Shown: positions 44,582 to 53,308 of the stretch, piece after piece
How the letters are laid out: every line of letters begins with the position of its first letter
How positions within the stretch are numbered: the first letter of the stretch is position 1
Assembly: GCA_902521355.1 (NCBI GenBank)
Contig: CABYRT010000006.1
Span: 1-64,000, forward strand
Reading direction: 5' to 3'
DNA from: an uncultured Pelagibacteraceae bacterium
Lineage (GTDB): Bacteria; Pseudomonadota; Alphaproteobacteria; Pelagibacterales; Pelagibacteraceae
DNA: 64,000 bases
Translations under genes and position numbers: made by a program
The notes under the pieces: model-generated
What the model was told of the DNA's origin: nothing
What the model saw: the letters and a program-made list of their open reading frames with translations, nothing else
Database searches by the model: none

Positions 44582-45768
44582 TTAATTTTATTTACTAATT
44601 CTCCTATTTTACTCAGTTCCTCTTCATTAATTAATTTATTTTTTAACATTCTAATTATTTCATTTTTTCTTTTCAATGTTTCGTTAATAGGCTCTTTTTC
44701 TTTATCTCTTAATTGATTTATTTTTTCAATATAATCCCTCCTAATATGAATAAGACTTTTGCGGATTTTATTTATTGCATAACTTGGGATTATTACTTTG
44801 TTTTTTGAATAAGTTATCCAATCTTTACTTGTTTCAATTGGTATATCAACTTCAATTCTAAGCCTATTATATCTTTCATTGTTACTCCAAAATCTATCTT
44901 CATTTTTATCACCAAGTCCGAACCAACCACCATAGTCAATTACTCTTCTATTTCTTAAAAAATATAAACCTTGCAAATCATTTTTGTTTTTTCCAAGATT
45001 CTCTTTAGTTGTCTCAAGGGGAATTATATATGGTTTTAAAATTGTCTGCCCTCCTTTAAGAAAACTAATTTCAGTATTCTCCAGTTTAATTGTCTCTGGA
45101 TTTTTTTTATAAAATGGATCAATAGATTTAGTTTTGTTAATTTCGTTAGTGCCTTGAAAATAAATATTAATTTTATTATCTAATAAATATTTATGATAAA
45201 TTAATTTAAAATGCTTTTTTGATTTATCACAATCTTCATAAAAATTCGGCCCTCTATCACTTGCTCTCATTTCTGAGATTTTATCTAGGTTTGATAGAAT
45301 AATAACCGTTCCATTTTCTCTAAATTTGAAATCATCTATATGCTTTTTTATAAATTTATGATTAATGCAGTCTGGCATCTTGTCTGTTAATCCATCTTCA
45401 AAATTTAAAGTTTTTTTTAACAATTTCTTTTTTTTTGTAATAATAGTTATTGAGGTACAATGGTTAAAAGAACCAGTTTTTAGACCTAAACCATAAACAG
45501 AATGACCTTCTTTTTTTTGATCGATTATGTCATCTTTTGGTATTGTTAATGCTTTATTTAAAAGTTCATTTTCATTCATGCCATCCCCATCATCAACAAC
45601 CATAATGAATGAATCCTTTCCGGTATCATCGCTCCAATACATGTAAACCCAAATATTATTTGCATTATGAGTTATGCTATTATCCGCTAACTCAGCTAGC
45701 GATTGTTCTAATGTATAACCTTGCGATCTTAGTTTTTTAAAATAAAAAGCATCGAAATTTTTACTCAT
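44578..45768 (-). CDS. GHKL ATPase (MutL/MORC-like), restriction-system type
   Basis: A 396-residue ATPase of the HSP90/MutL/histidine-kinase superfamily. The N box is SLAELADNSITHNA (Glu26, Asn30), the G1 box DDGDGMN (59-65) and the G2 box YGLGLKTGS (92-100), so all ATP-binding motifs are intact. Bacterial relatives of eukaryotic MORC ATPases (paraMORC group) are known from restriction-modification-like operons with exactly these partners. Such ATPases act as ATP-gated dimeric clamps. The C-terminal half is charged and helical. The gene overlaps the TerB-like gene by 8 bases and the Z1 gene by 4. Confidence 0.92.
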   Translation of the reverse strand: MSKNFDAFYFKKLRSQGYTLEQSLAELADNSITHNANNIWVYMYWSDDTGKDSFIMVVDDGDGMNENELLNKALTIPKDDIIDQKKEGHSVYGLGLKTGSFNHCTSITIITKKKKLLKKTLNFEDGLTDKMPDCINHKFIKKHIDDFKFRENGTVIILSNLDKISEMRASDRGPNFYEDCDKSKKHFKLIYHKYLLDNKINIYFQGTNEINKTKSIDPFYKKNPETIKLENTEISFLKGGQTILKPYIIPLETTKENLGKNKNDLQGLYFLRNRRVIDYGGWFGLGDKNEDRFWSNNERYNRLRIEVDIPIETSKDWITYSKNKVIIPSYAINKIRKSLIHIRRDYIEKINQLRDKEKEPINETLKRKNEIIRMLKNKLINEEELSKIGELVNKIK

Positions 45769-46105
45769 GTTCTAAATACATTCCCCATTCATCAGCAATA
45801 ATTTGAAAAGCAAATAACTCTTTTTGATGAACAATTTTATCCTTAGTGATCATTTCTGATAACAGCTCAATAGTTTTTTCCCTATCCTCCTTATTGATTA
45901 TTTTGTTAGCTGTTTCTCTACATTCTTTAGTAATATTTTTTGATTGTTCGACTTCTTCTATTATCTGTTGTTTTTTGCGATCTGGGATTGTCAATTTTTC
46001 AGATATTTCATTTATAAGTTCTTTTTCCTCCTCCATATAAACTTTGTCTGCGAAAGCCATTAGAAGTAATAATTTTAGGATTAATAAATTATTTTCGCTG
46101 CTCAT
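45761..46105 (-). CDS. TerB-like helical protein heading the defence operon
   Basis: A 114-residue all-helical protein. LLLLMAFADKVYMEEEKELINEI and LLSEMITKDKIVHQKELFAFQIIADEWGM form two similar helix-D-helix-E units, the layout of the TerB/DUF533 family, whose members have acidic metal-binding sites. It is the first gene of a five-gene operon, overlaps the GHKL gene by 8 bases, and has no obvious ribosome-binding site. TerB-like domains often occur with ATPases or restriction genes, but a direct role in this type of cluster is not something I can cite. Family assignment is moderate confidence. Confidence 0.65.
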   Translation of the reverse strand: MSSENNLLILKLLLLMAFADKVYMEEEKELINEISEKLTIPDRKKQQIIEEVEQSKNITKECRETANKIINKEDREKTIELLSEMITKDKIVHQKELFAFQIIADEWGMYLEHE

Positions 46106-46180
46106 TATTAATTTTTATTATACAAAATTAAGACAAATTTGGGACCAATTATTAACTAGCTTTTATGCAATACTTTAATA

Positions 46181-46738
46181 ATGCATTGGAAACCATTTCT
46201 CATTTTGCAGATAGCAGCTTTTTTCCTTAATCTCCTTTCAAATGCTTATGCGGATGAGAAATGGACCATAAAAAAATTTAAAAGTGTGTCTTATGCAATA
46301 GTGTCTGGAGAAGTTCAAAGTGAAGATAAACTGGGGTTTTTTATTAGTAACGAAGATAATTGCAAAAAGGTTTGGCAAACATTCTCTTTTCTAACATTTG
46401 AGCAACCTGGAGATATAAAACAACTTTTACACAAACATTTACCTATAAAACTAAATGGTAATGAACTCACAGCCAAAGTTGAGGAGATACTGCCTCATTC
46501 AAGAGGATATAAAATTATTTTTAGTTTAGGAGAATTTCCAATAGGTGAGTATGTGCAATATCTTTATGATTTTTATGGAGTAGAAAAAAAATTTGAAATA
46601 GAAATTATTGATGGAATAGACTTTAAAGTTAAAAAATATTTTGATATTCCAATTAATAACTGGAAACTTGAGAACTTGGCGCCATCTATAACTAGAGCCA
46701 CAAAACTCTGTTTAGATATTAATCAGACAAAATCTTAA
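46181..46738 (+). CDS. Hypothetical exported protein
   Basis: A 185-residue protein with a signal peptide of about 24 residues (KPFLILQIAAFFLNLLSNAYA, cleavage near DEKW). The mature part is predicted beta-rich with some helices and has two cysteines. It begins 75 bases from the TerB-like start, on the opposite strand, so it marks the right boundary of the accessory region. I do not recognise a family; a periplasmic or envelope role is inferred from the signal peptide only. Confidence 0.7.
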   Translation: MHWKPFLILQIAAFFLNLLSNAYADEKWTIKKFKSVSYAIVSGEVQSEDKLGFFISNEDNCKKVWQTFSFLTFEQPGDIKQLLHKHLPIKLNGNELTAKVEEILPHSRGYKIIFSLGEFPIGEYVQYLYDFYGVEKKFEIEIIDGIDFKVKKYFDIPINNWKLENLAPSITRATKLCLDINQTKS

Positions 46739-46752
46739 ATTGATTAGTTTCC

Positions 46753-46896
46753 TTAAAAAAAGAAATGATAAATTAATAATCCAACCAAAATTCCCTTAAT
46801 GAAAGATATCCATGCAAGTCCATGCTCAGAAAGTCCAAGTTTTTTCTTCCACCACTGAATTTGTTTTTTTTCCCAATTTATGTAACCTTGCATCAT
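46753..46896 (-). CDS. Small membrane protein downstream of hisE
   Basis: A 47-residue protein (ATG at 46896; a second ATG at 46893 is equally possible). Its first half is amphipathic with several Trp and Lys (WEKKQIQWWKKKLGLSEHGL), and its second half is a single hydrophobic helix (AWISFIKGILVGLLIYHFF). It starts 2 bases after the hisE stop on the same strand. The frame is intact and its composition fits a small inner-membrane protein. Function is unknown. Confidence 0.65.
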   Translation of the reverse strand: MMQGYINWEKKQIQWWKKKLGLSEHGLAWISFIKGILVGLLIYHFFF

Positions 46897-46898
46897 TA

Positions 46899-47171
46899 TT
46901 ATTTCTTTCTACTCTTCAGCTCTTCCATTACTTCTTCAATTTTTATACCACTTTTTTCAAGGTACATAATTAAGTGATATAGAACATCAGCAGCTTCATG
47001 GATTTTATTAGAGTCTTGCTCAACAGCTTCTATAAGTTCATTAATTTCTTCTAAAACTTTTTCTTTTGCTAAAGATTTATCTTCTAAAAGCTTATTCGTG
47101 TATGAGCCTTCGACAGGATTATTTTTTCGCTCTCTTGCAAGTGTAACGAGATCTTCTAAAATCTTTAACAT
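46899..47171 (-). CDS. hisE: Phosphoribosyl-ATP pyrophosphatase
   Basis: A 90-residue enzyme that removes pyrophosphate from phosphoribosyl-ATP in histidine synthesis. The motifs SYTNKLLEDKSLAKEKVLEE and EAADVLYHLIMYL contain the conserved metal-binding acidic residues of the MazG-like fold. I start at the ATG at 47171, 2 bases after the hisF stop. A longer frame to 47222 would add residues coded within hisF. HisE is separate from HisI here; hisI is not in the window. Confidence 0.94.
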   Translation of the reverse strand: MLKILEDLVTLARERKNNPVEGSYTNKLLEDKSLAKEKVLEEINELIEAVEQDSNKIHEAADVLYHLIMYLEKSGIKIEEVMEELKSRKK

Positions 47172-47172
47172 T

Positions 47173-47925
47173 CTAAATCCTAACAGGTATATCTTTTGAA
47201 GCCAAATATTGCTTAGCTTCATTTACTGAATAAGTCCCATAATGGAATATAGATGCAGCTAAAACAGCACTAGCACCTGATTTTATTCCATCTACTAAAT
47301 GATCTAATGTACCAACACCACCTGAGGCAATAACTGGAATATTAACCATAGACGATATCTTTTGCATCAATTCAATATCATATCCAGATTGAGTGCCATC
47401 TTTATCCATGGATGTCACAAGAAGCTCTCCCGCGCCACATTTTTCCATTTTAGATGCAAATTCTAAAGCATTTACGCCAGTTGGATTTCTCCCGCCATGA
47501 GTGAAGATTTCCCATCCATCGTCTTTTCTCTTTGCATCAATTGCAACAACAATGCATTGTGATCCAAATTTTCTAGAACTATCCTCAACTACTTTTGAAT
47601 TTTGAACAGCTGCTGTATTGATTGATACTTTATCAGCTCCACAATTAAGTAATTTATTAATATCATCAATACTTCTAACACCACCGCCAACTGTTAAAGG
47701 AACAAAACATTTTTTAGATGTTTTCTCTACCACTTCATAAATAGTATCTCTATTTTCATTAGAAGCAGTAATATCTAAAAAACAAATTTCATCTGCACCA
47801 CCATCGCTATAAATTTTTGCTTGTTCAACAGGATCTCCTGCATCTTTTAGATCAACAAAGTTAATACCTTTTACAACACGACCATTTTTGACATCTAAAC
47901 AGGGTATTATTCTATTTTTGAGCAT
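47173..47925 (-). CDS. hisF: Imidazole glycerol phosphate synthase cyclase subunit
   Basis: A 250-residue TIM-barrel enzyme that uses ammonia from HisH to form imidazole glycerol phosphate and AICAR. It begins [16 protein letters not shown], has LTVGGGVRS, the catalytic Asp in VVAIDAKR, and VIASGGVG. It is complete and overlaps hisA by 14 bases, a normal his-operon spacing. AICAR released here feeds PurH encoded at 20.5 kb. Confidence 0.97.
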   Translation of the reverse strand: MLKNRIIPCLDVKNGRVVKGINFVDLKDAGDPVEQAKIYSDGGADEICFLDITASNENRDTIYEVVEKTSKKCFVPLTVGGGVRSIDDINKLLNCGADKVSINTAAVQNSKVVEDSSRKFGSQCIVVAIDAKRKDDGWEIFTHGGRNPTGVNALEFASKMEKCGAGELLVTSMDKDGTQSGYDIELMQKISSMVNIPVIASGGVGTLDHLVDGIKSGASAVLAASIFHYGTYSVNEAKQYLASKDIPVRI

Positions 47926-48637
47926 CTATTTCTTTTGCAAGTTCATCTAACTTTATATCTCCATCGTATATAGCTTTTCCAACTATTACTCCTTCAATAT
48001 TATTTAATTTTTTTGCTCTTTTAATATCATCAATTGATGAAACACCTCCAGATATAACTACTGGACAATTTGAAATATCTGCCACCTTTTGTGTTTCCTC
48101 AAAATTTGGGCTTTGCTTAGTTCCATCTCTATTGATATCTGTATAAATAATCCTACTAACCCCATAATTATTTACTTTTTTAAGATATTCTGCTGTTAGT
48201 TTATCCAACTCTTCAGTCCACCCTGAAATTGCAAGATGGCCATCTTTGGCATCCAAACCTAATGCAATTTGGTTTGGAAATTTATTACAAGCTTCTTCTA
48301 AAAATCTTCTATCTTTTATGGCAGCACTTCCCAAAATTACTTTTTCAACACCAGTATCAATATATTTTTGAATAGTCTCAAAATTTCTGATCCCACCTCC
48401 TATTTCAATTTTAAGATCAAATTTTCCAACAATATCATGAATAATATCAATATTAATCGGATCTCCAGTTAATGCACCGTCCAGATCGACTATATGTAAA
48501 TTTTTAAATCCATTATCTTTATATTTTCTTGCTTGCTCTACTGGAGACATGTCGTATTCAGTTTTATTTTCGAAGTCTCCTTTGATTAATCTAACGCATT
48601 TTTTATCTTTAATATCTATTGCTGGAAATATTTTCAC
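47912..48637 (-). CDS. hisA: Phosphoribosylformimino-5-aminoimidazole carboxamide ribotide isomerase
   Basis: A 241-residue TIM-barrel isomerase of histidine synthesis. It begins [20 protein letters not shown] and has LHIVDLDGA with the catalytic Asp, EIGGGIR and DINRDGT, and VISGGVSS. The start is a GTG at 48637 that overlaps the TGA of the upstream lipoprotein gene (GTGA). It overlaps hisF by 14 bases. Confidence 0.97.
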   Translation of the reverse strand: MKIFPAIDIKDKKCVRLIKGDFENKTEYDMSPVEQARKYKDNGFKNLHIVDLDGALTGDPINIDIIHDIVGKFDLKIEIGGGIRNFETIQKYIDTGVEKVILGSAAIKDRRFLEEACNKFPNQIALGLDAKDGHLAISGWTEELDKLTAEYLKKVNNYGVSRIIYTDINRDGTKQSPNFEETQKVADISNCPVVISGGVSSIDDIKRAKKLNNIEGVIVGKAIYDGDIKLDELAKEIDAQK

Positions 48638-48765
48638 TTTGATTTTATTTTTCCTTCAGTTGTTATGTTCATATTTTTTAAATTATCTGAACTATTTCTT
48701 TTAATTTCATAAGGGCTTTGGCAAGAAGTCAAAACACAAAAAGTAATAAGTAGAATTTTTTTCAT
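48634..48765 (-). CDS. Small lipoprotein inside the histidine operon
   Basis: A 43-residue protein with a lipoprotein signal. The start is KKILLITFCVLTSC, where Cys15 sits in a good lipobox (VLTSC), followed by a short polar tail of about 28 residues. Its TGA overlaps the GTG of hisA by two bases, so it is likely translated with the operon. It is too short to classify. It begins 2 bases after the stop of the SHOCT protein gene. Confidence 0.65.
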   Translation of the reverse strand: MKKILLITFCVLTSCQSPYEIKRNSSDNLKNMNITTEGKIKSK

Positions 48766-48766
48766 T

Positions 48767-49705
48767 TTAGTTTAGAATTTTTTTCTTAGCTTTTTCAAAT
48801 TCTTCTTTTGTTAAAACACCTGATTTATATAGACTATTTAGCTGGTCCAACTGTTCAACAATATTAGAATTTATATCATTACTATTATTTATTTTTACTT
48901 TAGTGATTTTAGTATTACTGAAAGAATTTTTTTTCATTTTATCAAATTTAGCATTAAATTTTGAGCAATTTACATAACACGCCGAAATTAACATAATTGC
49001 TTTATCATTATGCTCGGTTAAAAAGAGATTTAAATCTATATCTAATTTCATAGGACCGAATATATAAATAAAATCACCAGCAGATCTTAAATATAATTGG
49101 TTATTTTTATTTTTAGATATTTTAAATTTTGATAAATTTATCGTCATATCTTCATTAATTGGAATACTTTTATTATTACCTGATAAACTTGTAATCATTT
49201 TTCTAATCTCTTTTGTTTGATCGGCCAATTCAGTAGAGTTCATCTGATTTAACTCATCAATAATTCCTGAAAAATCGTTGTCAGAAAAAGTTTTTTTTAA
49301 ATTTTGGTCTGAAAATATTACATAAGATATGAAATCAATTTTCTCTTTTTTCATTATTTTTTTTACTTCCGACATTACCCACTTAGAAGCTTGAACCTCG
49401 TCTTTAAAATTTTTTTTTTCCATTTTTTTCATGATTGACTTTGCATATTGATTATTCATAACATCTTCGCCATTTAAAATAGCTCTTTCTAAATCAACAT
49501 ATTTCTTAGGTCCCATAAGATACATTTTAATATTTGCTGAATTCATAAACTCCTGGAAAAAATCTTCAACTTCATCATTCGTATACTCAATGGAAATATG
49601 ACTCTTAGGAACTTCGAAATTAATATCTTCAATACTAATATTTTTAGAATTTGCACTACCAAAGATTAAAATGGTCAAAAAAATAATAAGATTAATTAAT
49701 TTCAT
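48767..49705 (-). CDS. Exported protein with C-terminal SHOCT domain
   Basis: A 312-residue protein. It has a signal peptide of about 20 residues (KLINLIIFLTILIFGSANS), a central domain of unknown family, and a C-terminal SHOCT motif at about 284-312 (VEQLDQLNSLYKSGVLTKEEFEKAKKKI). SHOCT is a short oligomerisation module found at protein ends. The mature protein has a pair of Cys in SACYVNCSKF. It lies between hisH and the small lipoprotein with gaps of 1-4 bases, so it is co-transcribed with the histidine genes although unrelated in function. Confidence 0.8.
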   Translation of the reverse strand: MKLINLIIFLTILIFGSANSKNISIEDINFEVPKSHISIEYTNDEVEDFFQEFMNSANIKMYLMGPKKYVDLERAILNGEDVMNNQYAKSIMKKMEKKNFKDEVQASKWVMSEVKKIMKKEKIDFISYVIFSDQNLKKTFSDNDFSGIIDELNQMNSTELADQTKEIRKMITSLSGNNKSIPINEDMTINLSKFKISKNKNNQLYLRSAGDFIYIFGPMKLDIDLNLFLTEHNDKAIMLISACYVNCSKFNAKFDKMKKNSFSNTKITKVKINNSNDINSNIVEQLDQLNSLYKSGVLTKEEFEKAKKKILN

Positions 49706-49709
49706 TGTT

Positions 49710-50336
49710 TTATAAATTTATAAAATTATCAATTATTTTTAGACCAGTCTTATCACTTTTTTCGGGATGAAACTGAGTTCCAAATATATTTTCTTTTTCA
49801 ACTGCACAAACTATATTCGATGAATAATCAGTTGTTGCAGATGTAACCGACTTATCTTTTGGAATAAATTCATAACTATGGACGAAATACATATGTGAGT
49901 TATTTTCTATATCTTTAAAAATTTTACTATCTTTAACAATATTTATTTGATTCCATCCGATGTGGGGTAGTTTATATTTTCCATTTTGATTATCAATTTT
50001 AGATACTTTGCCAGAGATCCATCCTAAACCTTTTGTTTCGGCCTCCTCATATCCAACATCTGCAAACATTTGAAGACCTACACAAATTCCTAATAGAGGT
50101 TTTTTATTACTTAAAGCGAATTCGCTTAAAGTATCAATCAAACCATTTATGCTATTTAAACCATCAACACAGCTCTTAAAAGATCCCTGCCCCGGCAGAA
50201 CTACTTTATCGCTAGATTTAATTTTATTTAAATCTGAAGTTACTTCGATATTAACTTTATCTTCAGCAACTTCCTTAAAGGAATTAATTACAGAACTAAT
50301 ATTACCCGATTTATAGTCAACAATTGTGACGTCCAT
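49710..50336 (-). CDS. hisH: Imidazole glycerol phosphate synthase glutaminase subunit
   Basis: A 208-residue class-I glutamine amidotransferase. It begins VTIVDYKSGNISSV and has the nucleophile Cys in GICVGLQMFAD, VLPGQGSF, and the catalytic His/Glu in GTQFHPEKSDKTG. I start at the ATG at 50336, 5 bases after the hisB stop. An open frame reaches 50435, but that segment is antisense-free duplication of hisB coding sequence in another frame and would not be conserved. It supplies ammonia to HisF. Confidence 0.96.
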   Translation of the reverse strand: MDVTIVDYKSGNISSVINSFKEVAEDKVNIEVTSDLNKIKSSDKVVLPGQGSFKSCVDGLNSINGLIDTLSEFALSNKKPLLGICVGLQMFADVGYEEAETKGLGWISGKVSKIDNQNGKYKLPHIGWNQINIVKDSKIFKDIENNSHMYFVHSYEFIPKDKSVTSATTDYSSNIVCAVEKENIFGTQFHPEKSDKTGLKIIDNFINL

Positions 50337-50341
50337 TAATC

Positions 50342-50932
50342 TTATAAAGAGCCCTTTGTAGAAGGAATTGTACTTTTGTTCCTTGGATCCAACTCTAATG
50401 CAGTTCTTAAAGTTCTTGCTAAGCCTTTGTAACAAGACTCTATGATGTGGTGACTGTTATCACCATAAATATTTTCAACGTGCAAAGTAATTCCAGCTGC
50501 TTGTGAAAATGCTTGGAACCACTCTTTAAATAATTCAGTATCCATCTCACCAAGTTTCTCAACTTTTAATTTTACATTCCAAATCAAATAAGGTCTGTTT
50601 GAAACATCTATTGCAACTCTTGTTAATGTTTCATCCATTGGTAGCAGAATGTGAGCATATCTTTTAATGCCTACAAATTTTTTTGAAGCTTTCTTTAAAC
50701 ATTCTCCGATAGCAATTCCAGTATCTTCAGTTGTATGGTGAAGATCAATGTGTGTGTCACCTTTAGCTTTAACAGTTAAATCCATAGATGAGTGTTTAGA
50801 TAACTGCTCGAGCATGTGATCTAAGAAACCTATTCCTGTGTCAACTTTGTACTTACCTTTGCCATCAATATTAAGGTCCACGCTGATATTGGTTTCTTTT
50901 GTTTTTCTAGCTATTTTTGCTTTTCTTTTCAT
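50342..50932 (-). CDS. hisB: Imidazoleglycerol-phosphate dehydratase
   Basis: A 196-residue manganese enzyme of histidine synthesis. It shows [18 protein letters not shown], the metal-binding [12 protein letters not shown], and the second repeat with [16 protein letters not shown] and [16 protein letters not shown]. It is monofunctional (no phosphatase domain), as usual outside gamma-proteobacteria. It is the first histidine gene of this run and is divergent from hslV across 90 bases. Confidence 0.97.
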   Translation of the reverse strand: MKRKAKIARKTKETNISVDLNIDGKGKYKVDTGIGFLDHMLEQLSKHSSMDLTVKAKGDTHIDLHHTTEDTGIAIGECLKKASKKFVGIKRYAHILLPMDETLTRVAIDVSNRPYLIWNVKLKVEKLGEMDTELFKEWFQAFSQAAGITLHVENIYGDNSHHIIESCYKGLARTLRTALELDPRNKSTIPSTKGSL

Positions 50933-50987
50933 AATTTAAATTAGGTATATAGGTATTTTTGATTATATCAATAATACTAAACCTGGG

Positions 50988-51016
50988 CTTGAACTATTTA
51001 AATTCATATCCATCTA
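50988..51016 (+). promoter_or_regulatory. Sigma-32-like heat-shock promoter before hslVU
   Basis: CTTGAA at 50988-50993 is followed, after 14 bases, by ATCCATCTA at 51008-51016. This resembles the RpoH consensus of CTTGAA and CCCCATTTA. The expected transcription start is at or within a few bases of the hslV ATG at 51023. There is no ribosome-binding site, consistent with a leaderless mRNA. Confidence 0.5.
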
Positions 51017-51022
51017 TAGACC

Positions 51023-51538
51023 ATGACAACAATTGTGCTTGTAAGAAAAAATAATGACGTAGTTGTGGCCAGTGACGGTCAGGTTAGCATGGGTAATACT
51101 GTAATTAAAAAAACTGCTAACAAAGTTCGTAAAATTGAGAAAAGAAATGTGATCGCAGGTTTTGCTGGATCAACAGCTGATGCTTTAACATTGTTTGAGA
51201 GATTAGAGTCAAAGCTTGAAAAGCACGCAGGAAACCTGACGAGAGCAGCTGTAGAATTAGCAAAAGATTGGCGTACAGATAAATATTTGAGAAGATTAGA
51301 GGCCTTAATGGCAATAGGTGATAAAGAAAAGAGTTTTATAATTTCGGGAACAGGTGATGTTCTCGAACCTGAGGGAGATGTTATTGGGATTGGTTCGGGT
51401 GGAAATTATGCTTTGGCAGCTGCAAAGGTATTAATAGATACTAATATGTCTGCAGAAGAAATTGCAAAAAAATCAATTAAAGTTGCGTCTGATATTTGTG
51501 TTTTTACTAACGACAATTTGAGTATGGAGAAAATATAA
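51023..51538 (+). CDS. hslV: ATP-dependent protease proteolytic subunit HslV
   Basis: A 171-residue N-terminal-nucleophile protease of the bacterial proteasome-like HslUV. The mature protein would start at Thr2 (TTIVLVRKN), with [15 protein letters not shown] and the later [16 protein letters not shown] block. The ATG has no ribosome-binding site. Its TAA overlaps the hslU ATG (TAATG). The promoter upstream looks heat-shock responsive. Confidence 0.97.
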   Translation: MTTIVLVRKNNDVVVASDGQVSMGNTVIKKTANKVRKIEKRNVIAGFAGSTADALTLFERLESKLEKHAGNLTRAAVELAKDWRTDKYLRRLEALMAIGDKEKSFIISGTGDVLEPEGDVIGIGSGGNYALAAAKVLIDTNMSAEEIAKKSIKVASDICVFTNDNLSMEKI

Positions 51539-52905
51539 TGGAAAAATCAAATGTAACATCATTCCCAAAAGGTAAAGTTGCAAAAGAGAAAACTACAATA
51601 GCAAATTCATTATCACCTAGAGAAATTGTTTCAGAGTTAGACAGATTTGTTGTTGGACAAAATAAAGCTAAAAGAGCCGTTGCTATAGCTCTTAGAAATA
51701 GATGGAGAAGACAGGCATTAAAAGATGATATGAAAGATGAAGTTCTTCCAAAGAACATTTTGATGATTGGACCAACTGGTGTTGGTAAAACTGAAATTTC
51801 AAGAAGACTCTCAAAATTGGCAGAAGCACCTTTTGTAAAAGTTGAAGCTACAAGATTTACAGAAGTAGGATATGTGGGACGTGATGTAGAACAAATTGTA
51901 AGAGATTTGTTAGAAATTGCAATTGCAATGGAAAAAGTAAAGAAAAGAAAAGAAGTTCATGCTCAAGCGCAAAAATTAGCAGAGGATAGGGTTTTAGATG
52001 CTTTAGTTGGAAATAAAGCAAGTGTTGCAACTAGAGAAAGTTTTAGAAAAAGATTAAGAGATGGAGATTTAGATGATAATGAAATTGAAATAGCCGTTAG
52101 CGAGTCTAATCAGATGCCATCATTTGAAATACCAGGAATGCCTGGTGCAAATGTTGGAATGATAAATATTTCTGATATGCTTGGAAAATCAATGGGTCAA
52201 AAACCTAAGAAAAAAAAGATGTCAGTTAAAGAGTCACATGAAATTTTAATAAATGAAGAATCTGACAAACTCATAGAACAAGATAAAATTATAAAATCAG
52301 CAAAAGACTCAACTGAAAATAATGGAATAGTTTTTTTAGATGAGATTGACAAAATTTCAGCAAGAACAGATAGAGTTGGTGGAGATGTATCGAGAGAAGG
52401 TGTTCAAAGAGATTTATTACCTTTAATTGAAGGCACAACCGTAAGCACTAAGTATGGTCCAGTTAAAACTGATCATATTTTATTTATTGCTTCAGGTGCG
52501 TTTCAATTAGCAAAACCATCCGATCTTTTACCTGAGCTGCAAGGTAGACTTCCTATTAGAGTTGAACTTGATGCTCTAAACAGTGAGGATTTTATAAGAA
52601 TTTTAAAAGAACCAGATAATAGTCTAATTAAACAGTATAAGGCTCTATTAAAAACTGAAAATGTAGATTTAGAATTTACAGAAGATGGGATCAATACAAT
52701 TGCTCATATTGCAAGTGAGGTAAATTCTTCAGTTGAAAACATTGGCGCGAGAAGATTGCATACTATAATTGAAAGAGTTTTAGATGAGATAAGTTTTACA
52801 GCAACAGATAGAGCTGGTGAAAAAATAACTGTTGATGGAAAATATATCAAAGACAATATTGGTGAATTAGTAAAAGATACTGATTTATCTAAGTTTATTT
52901 TATAA
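51538..52905 (+). CDS. hslU: HslU ATPase of the HslUV protease
   Basis: A 455-residue AAA+ unfoldase. It has [26 protein letters not shown], Walker A ([10 protein letters not shown]), the I-domain insertion (residues about 110-230), Walker B (FLDEIDKI), sensor regions and the C-terminal [17 protein letters not shown]. It hexamerises on HslV and feeds it unfolded substrates. It ends with an 11-base convergent overlap with the Smr gene. Confidence 0.97.
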   Translation: MEKSNVTSFPKGKVAKEKTTIANSLSPREIVSELDRFVVGQNKAKRAVAIALRNRWRRQALKDDMKDEVLPKNILMIGPTGVGKTEISRRLSKLAEAPFVKVEATRFTEVGYVGRDVEQIVRDLLEIAIAMEKVKKRKEVHAQAQKLAEDRVLDALVGNKASVATRESFRKRLRDGDLDDNEIEIAVSESNQMPSFEIPGMPGANVGMINISDMLGKSMGQKPKKKKMSVKESHEILINEESDKLIEQDKIIKSAKDSTENNGIVFLDEIDKISARTDRVGGDVSREGVQRDLLPLIEGTTVSTKYGPVKTDHILFIASGAFQLAKPSDLLPELQGRLPIRVELDALNSEDFIRILKEPDNSLIKQYKALLKTENVDLEFTEDGINTIAHIASEVNSSVENIGARRLHTIIERVLDEISFTATDRAGEKITVDGKYIKDNIGELVKDTDLSKFIL

Positions 52906-53308
52906 TTTTAAGAAAGATATCGAAATTACCTTTTGAAGGACTATTAACAGAGTCGAAATCAATCTTAATTATTTTTTTCATTAATTCAGAATTATTTTTA
53001 ATATATTCTGGTATAGAATGTTTTAGCATGCTCAAATCTTTAGATTGATAAGGATCATCATAATTTTTAGATCTCATCCCCTTTCCGGTAATCACATTTA
53101 TTTTTTTAACTCCATTTAGAAAAGAGTTCTCAATAAATTTTGAAATTTCTTTATTAGCTTCTTCAAGTGTGTATCCATGTAAATCAATTGATCTAACCAT
53201 AATTTTTTTATTCTGTGGATAATCTATATCTTTATTTTGAAGTTTGTCAGAACTGTTTAGGAAATTCTGCCAATCTTTTTTATCTTTGTCTGTAAGCTTA
53301 TTAGTCAA
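52895..53308 (-). CDS. Smr domain protein
   Basis: A 137-residue protein with a single small MutS-related domain. The core is [16 protein letters not shown] followed by [10 protein letters not shown], the DLHG and GKG motifs of Smr nucleases. The family acts on branched nucleic acids or on mRNA in ribosome rescue; the role of the stand-alone alphaproteobacterial version is not clear. Its start overlaps the Tim44-like stop by 4 bases. Confidence 0.9.
   Translation of the reverse strand: MTNKLTDKDKKDWQNFLNSSDKLQNKDIDYPQNKKIMVRSIDLHGYTLEEANKEISKFIENSFLNGVKKINVITGKGMRSKNYDDPYQSKDLSMLKHSIPEYIKNNSELMKKIIKIDFDSVNSPSKGNFDIFLKIIK

Noticed and set aside
37240-46105. Interpretation as DISARM, BREX or Dnd
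   Set aside because: There is no DrmA/DrmB or phospholipase D-type protein, no PglX/PglZ/BrxC, and no DndBCDE. The Z1, AIPR and GHKL combination points to a different group.
34197-46158. TTAACTA at both edges of the accessory block (34197-34203 and 46152-46158) as attachment-site repeats
   Set aside because: Seven bases in very AT-rich sequence are expected by chance, and no integrase or tRNA is present.
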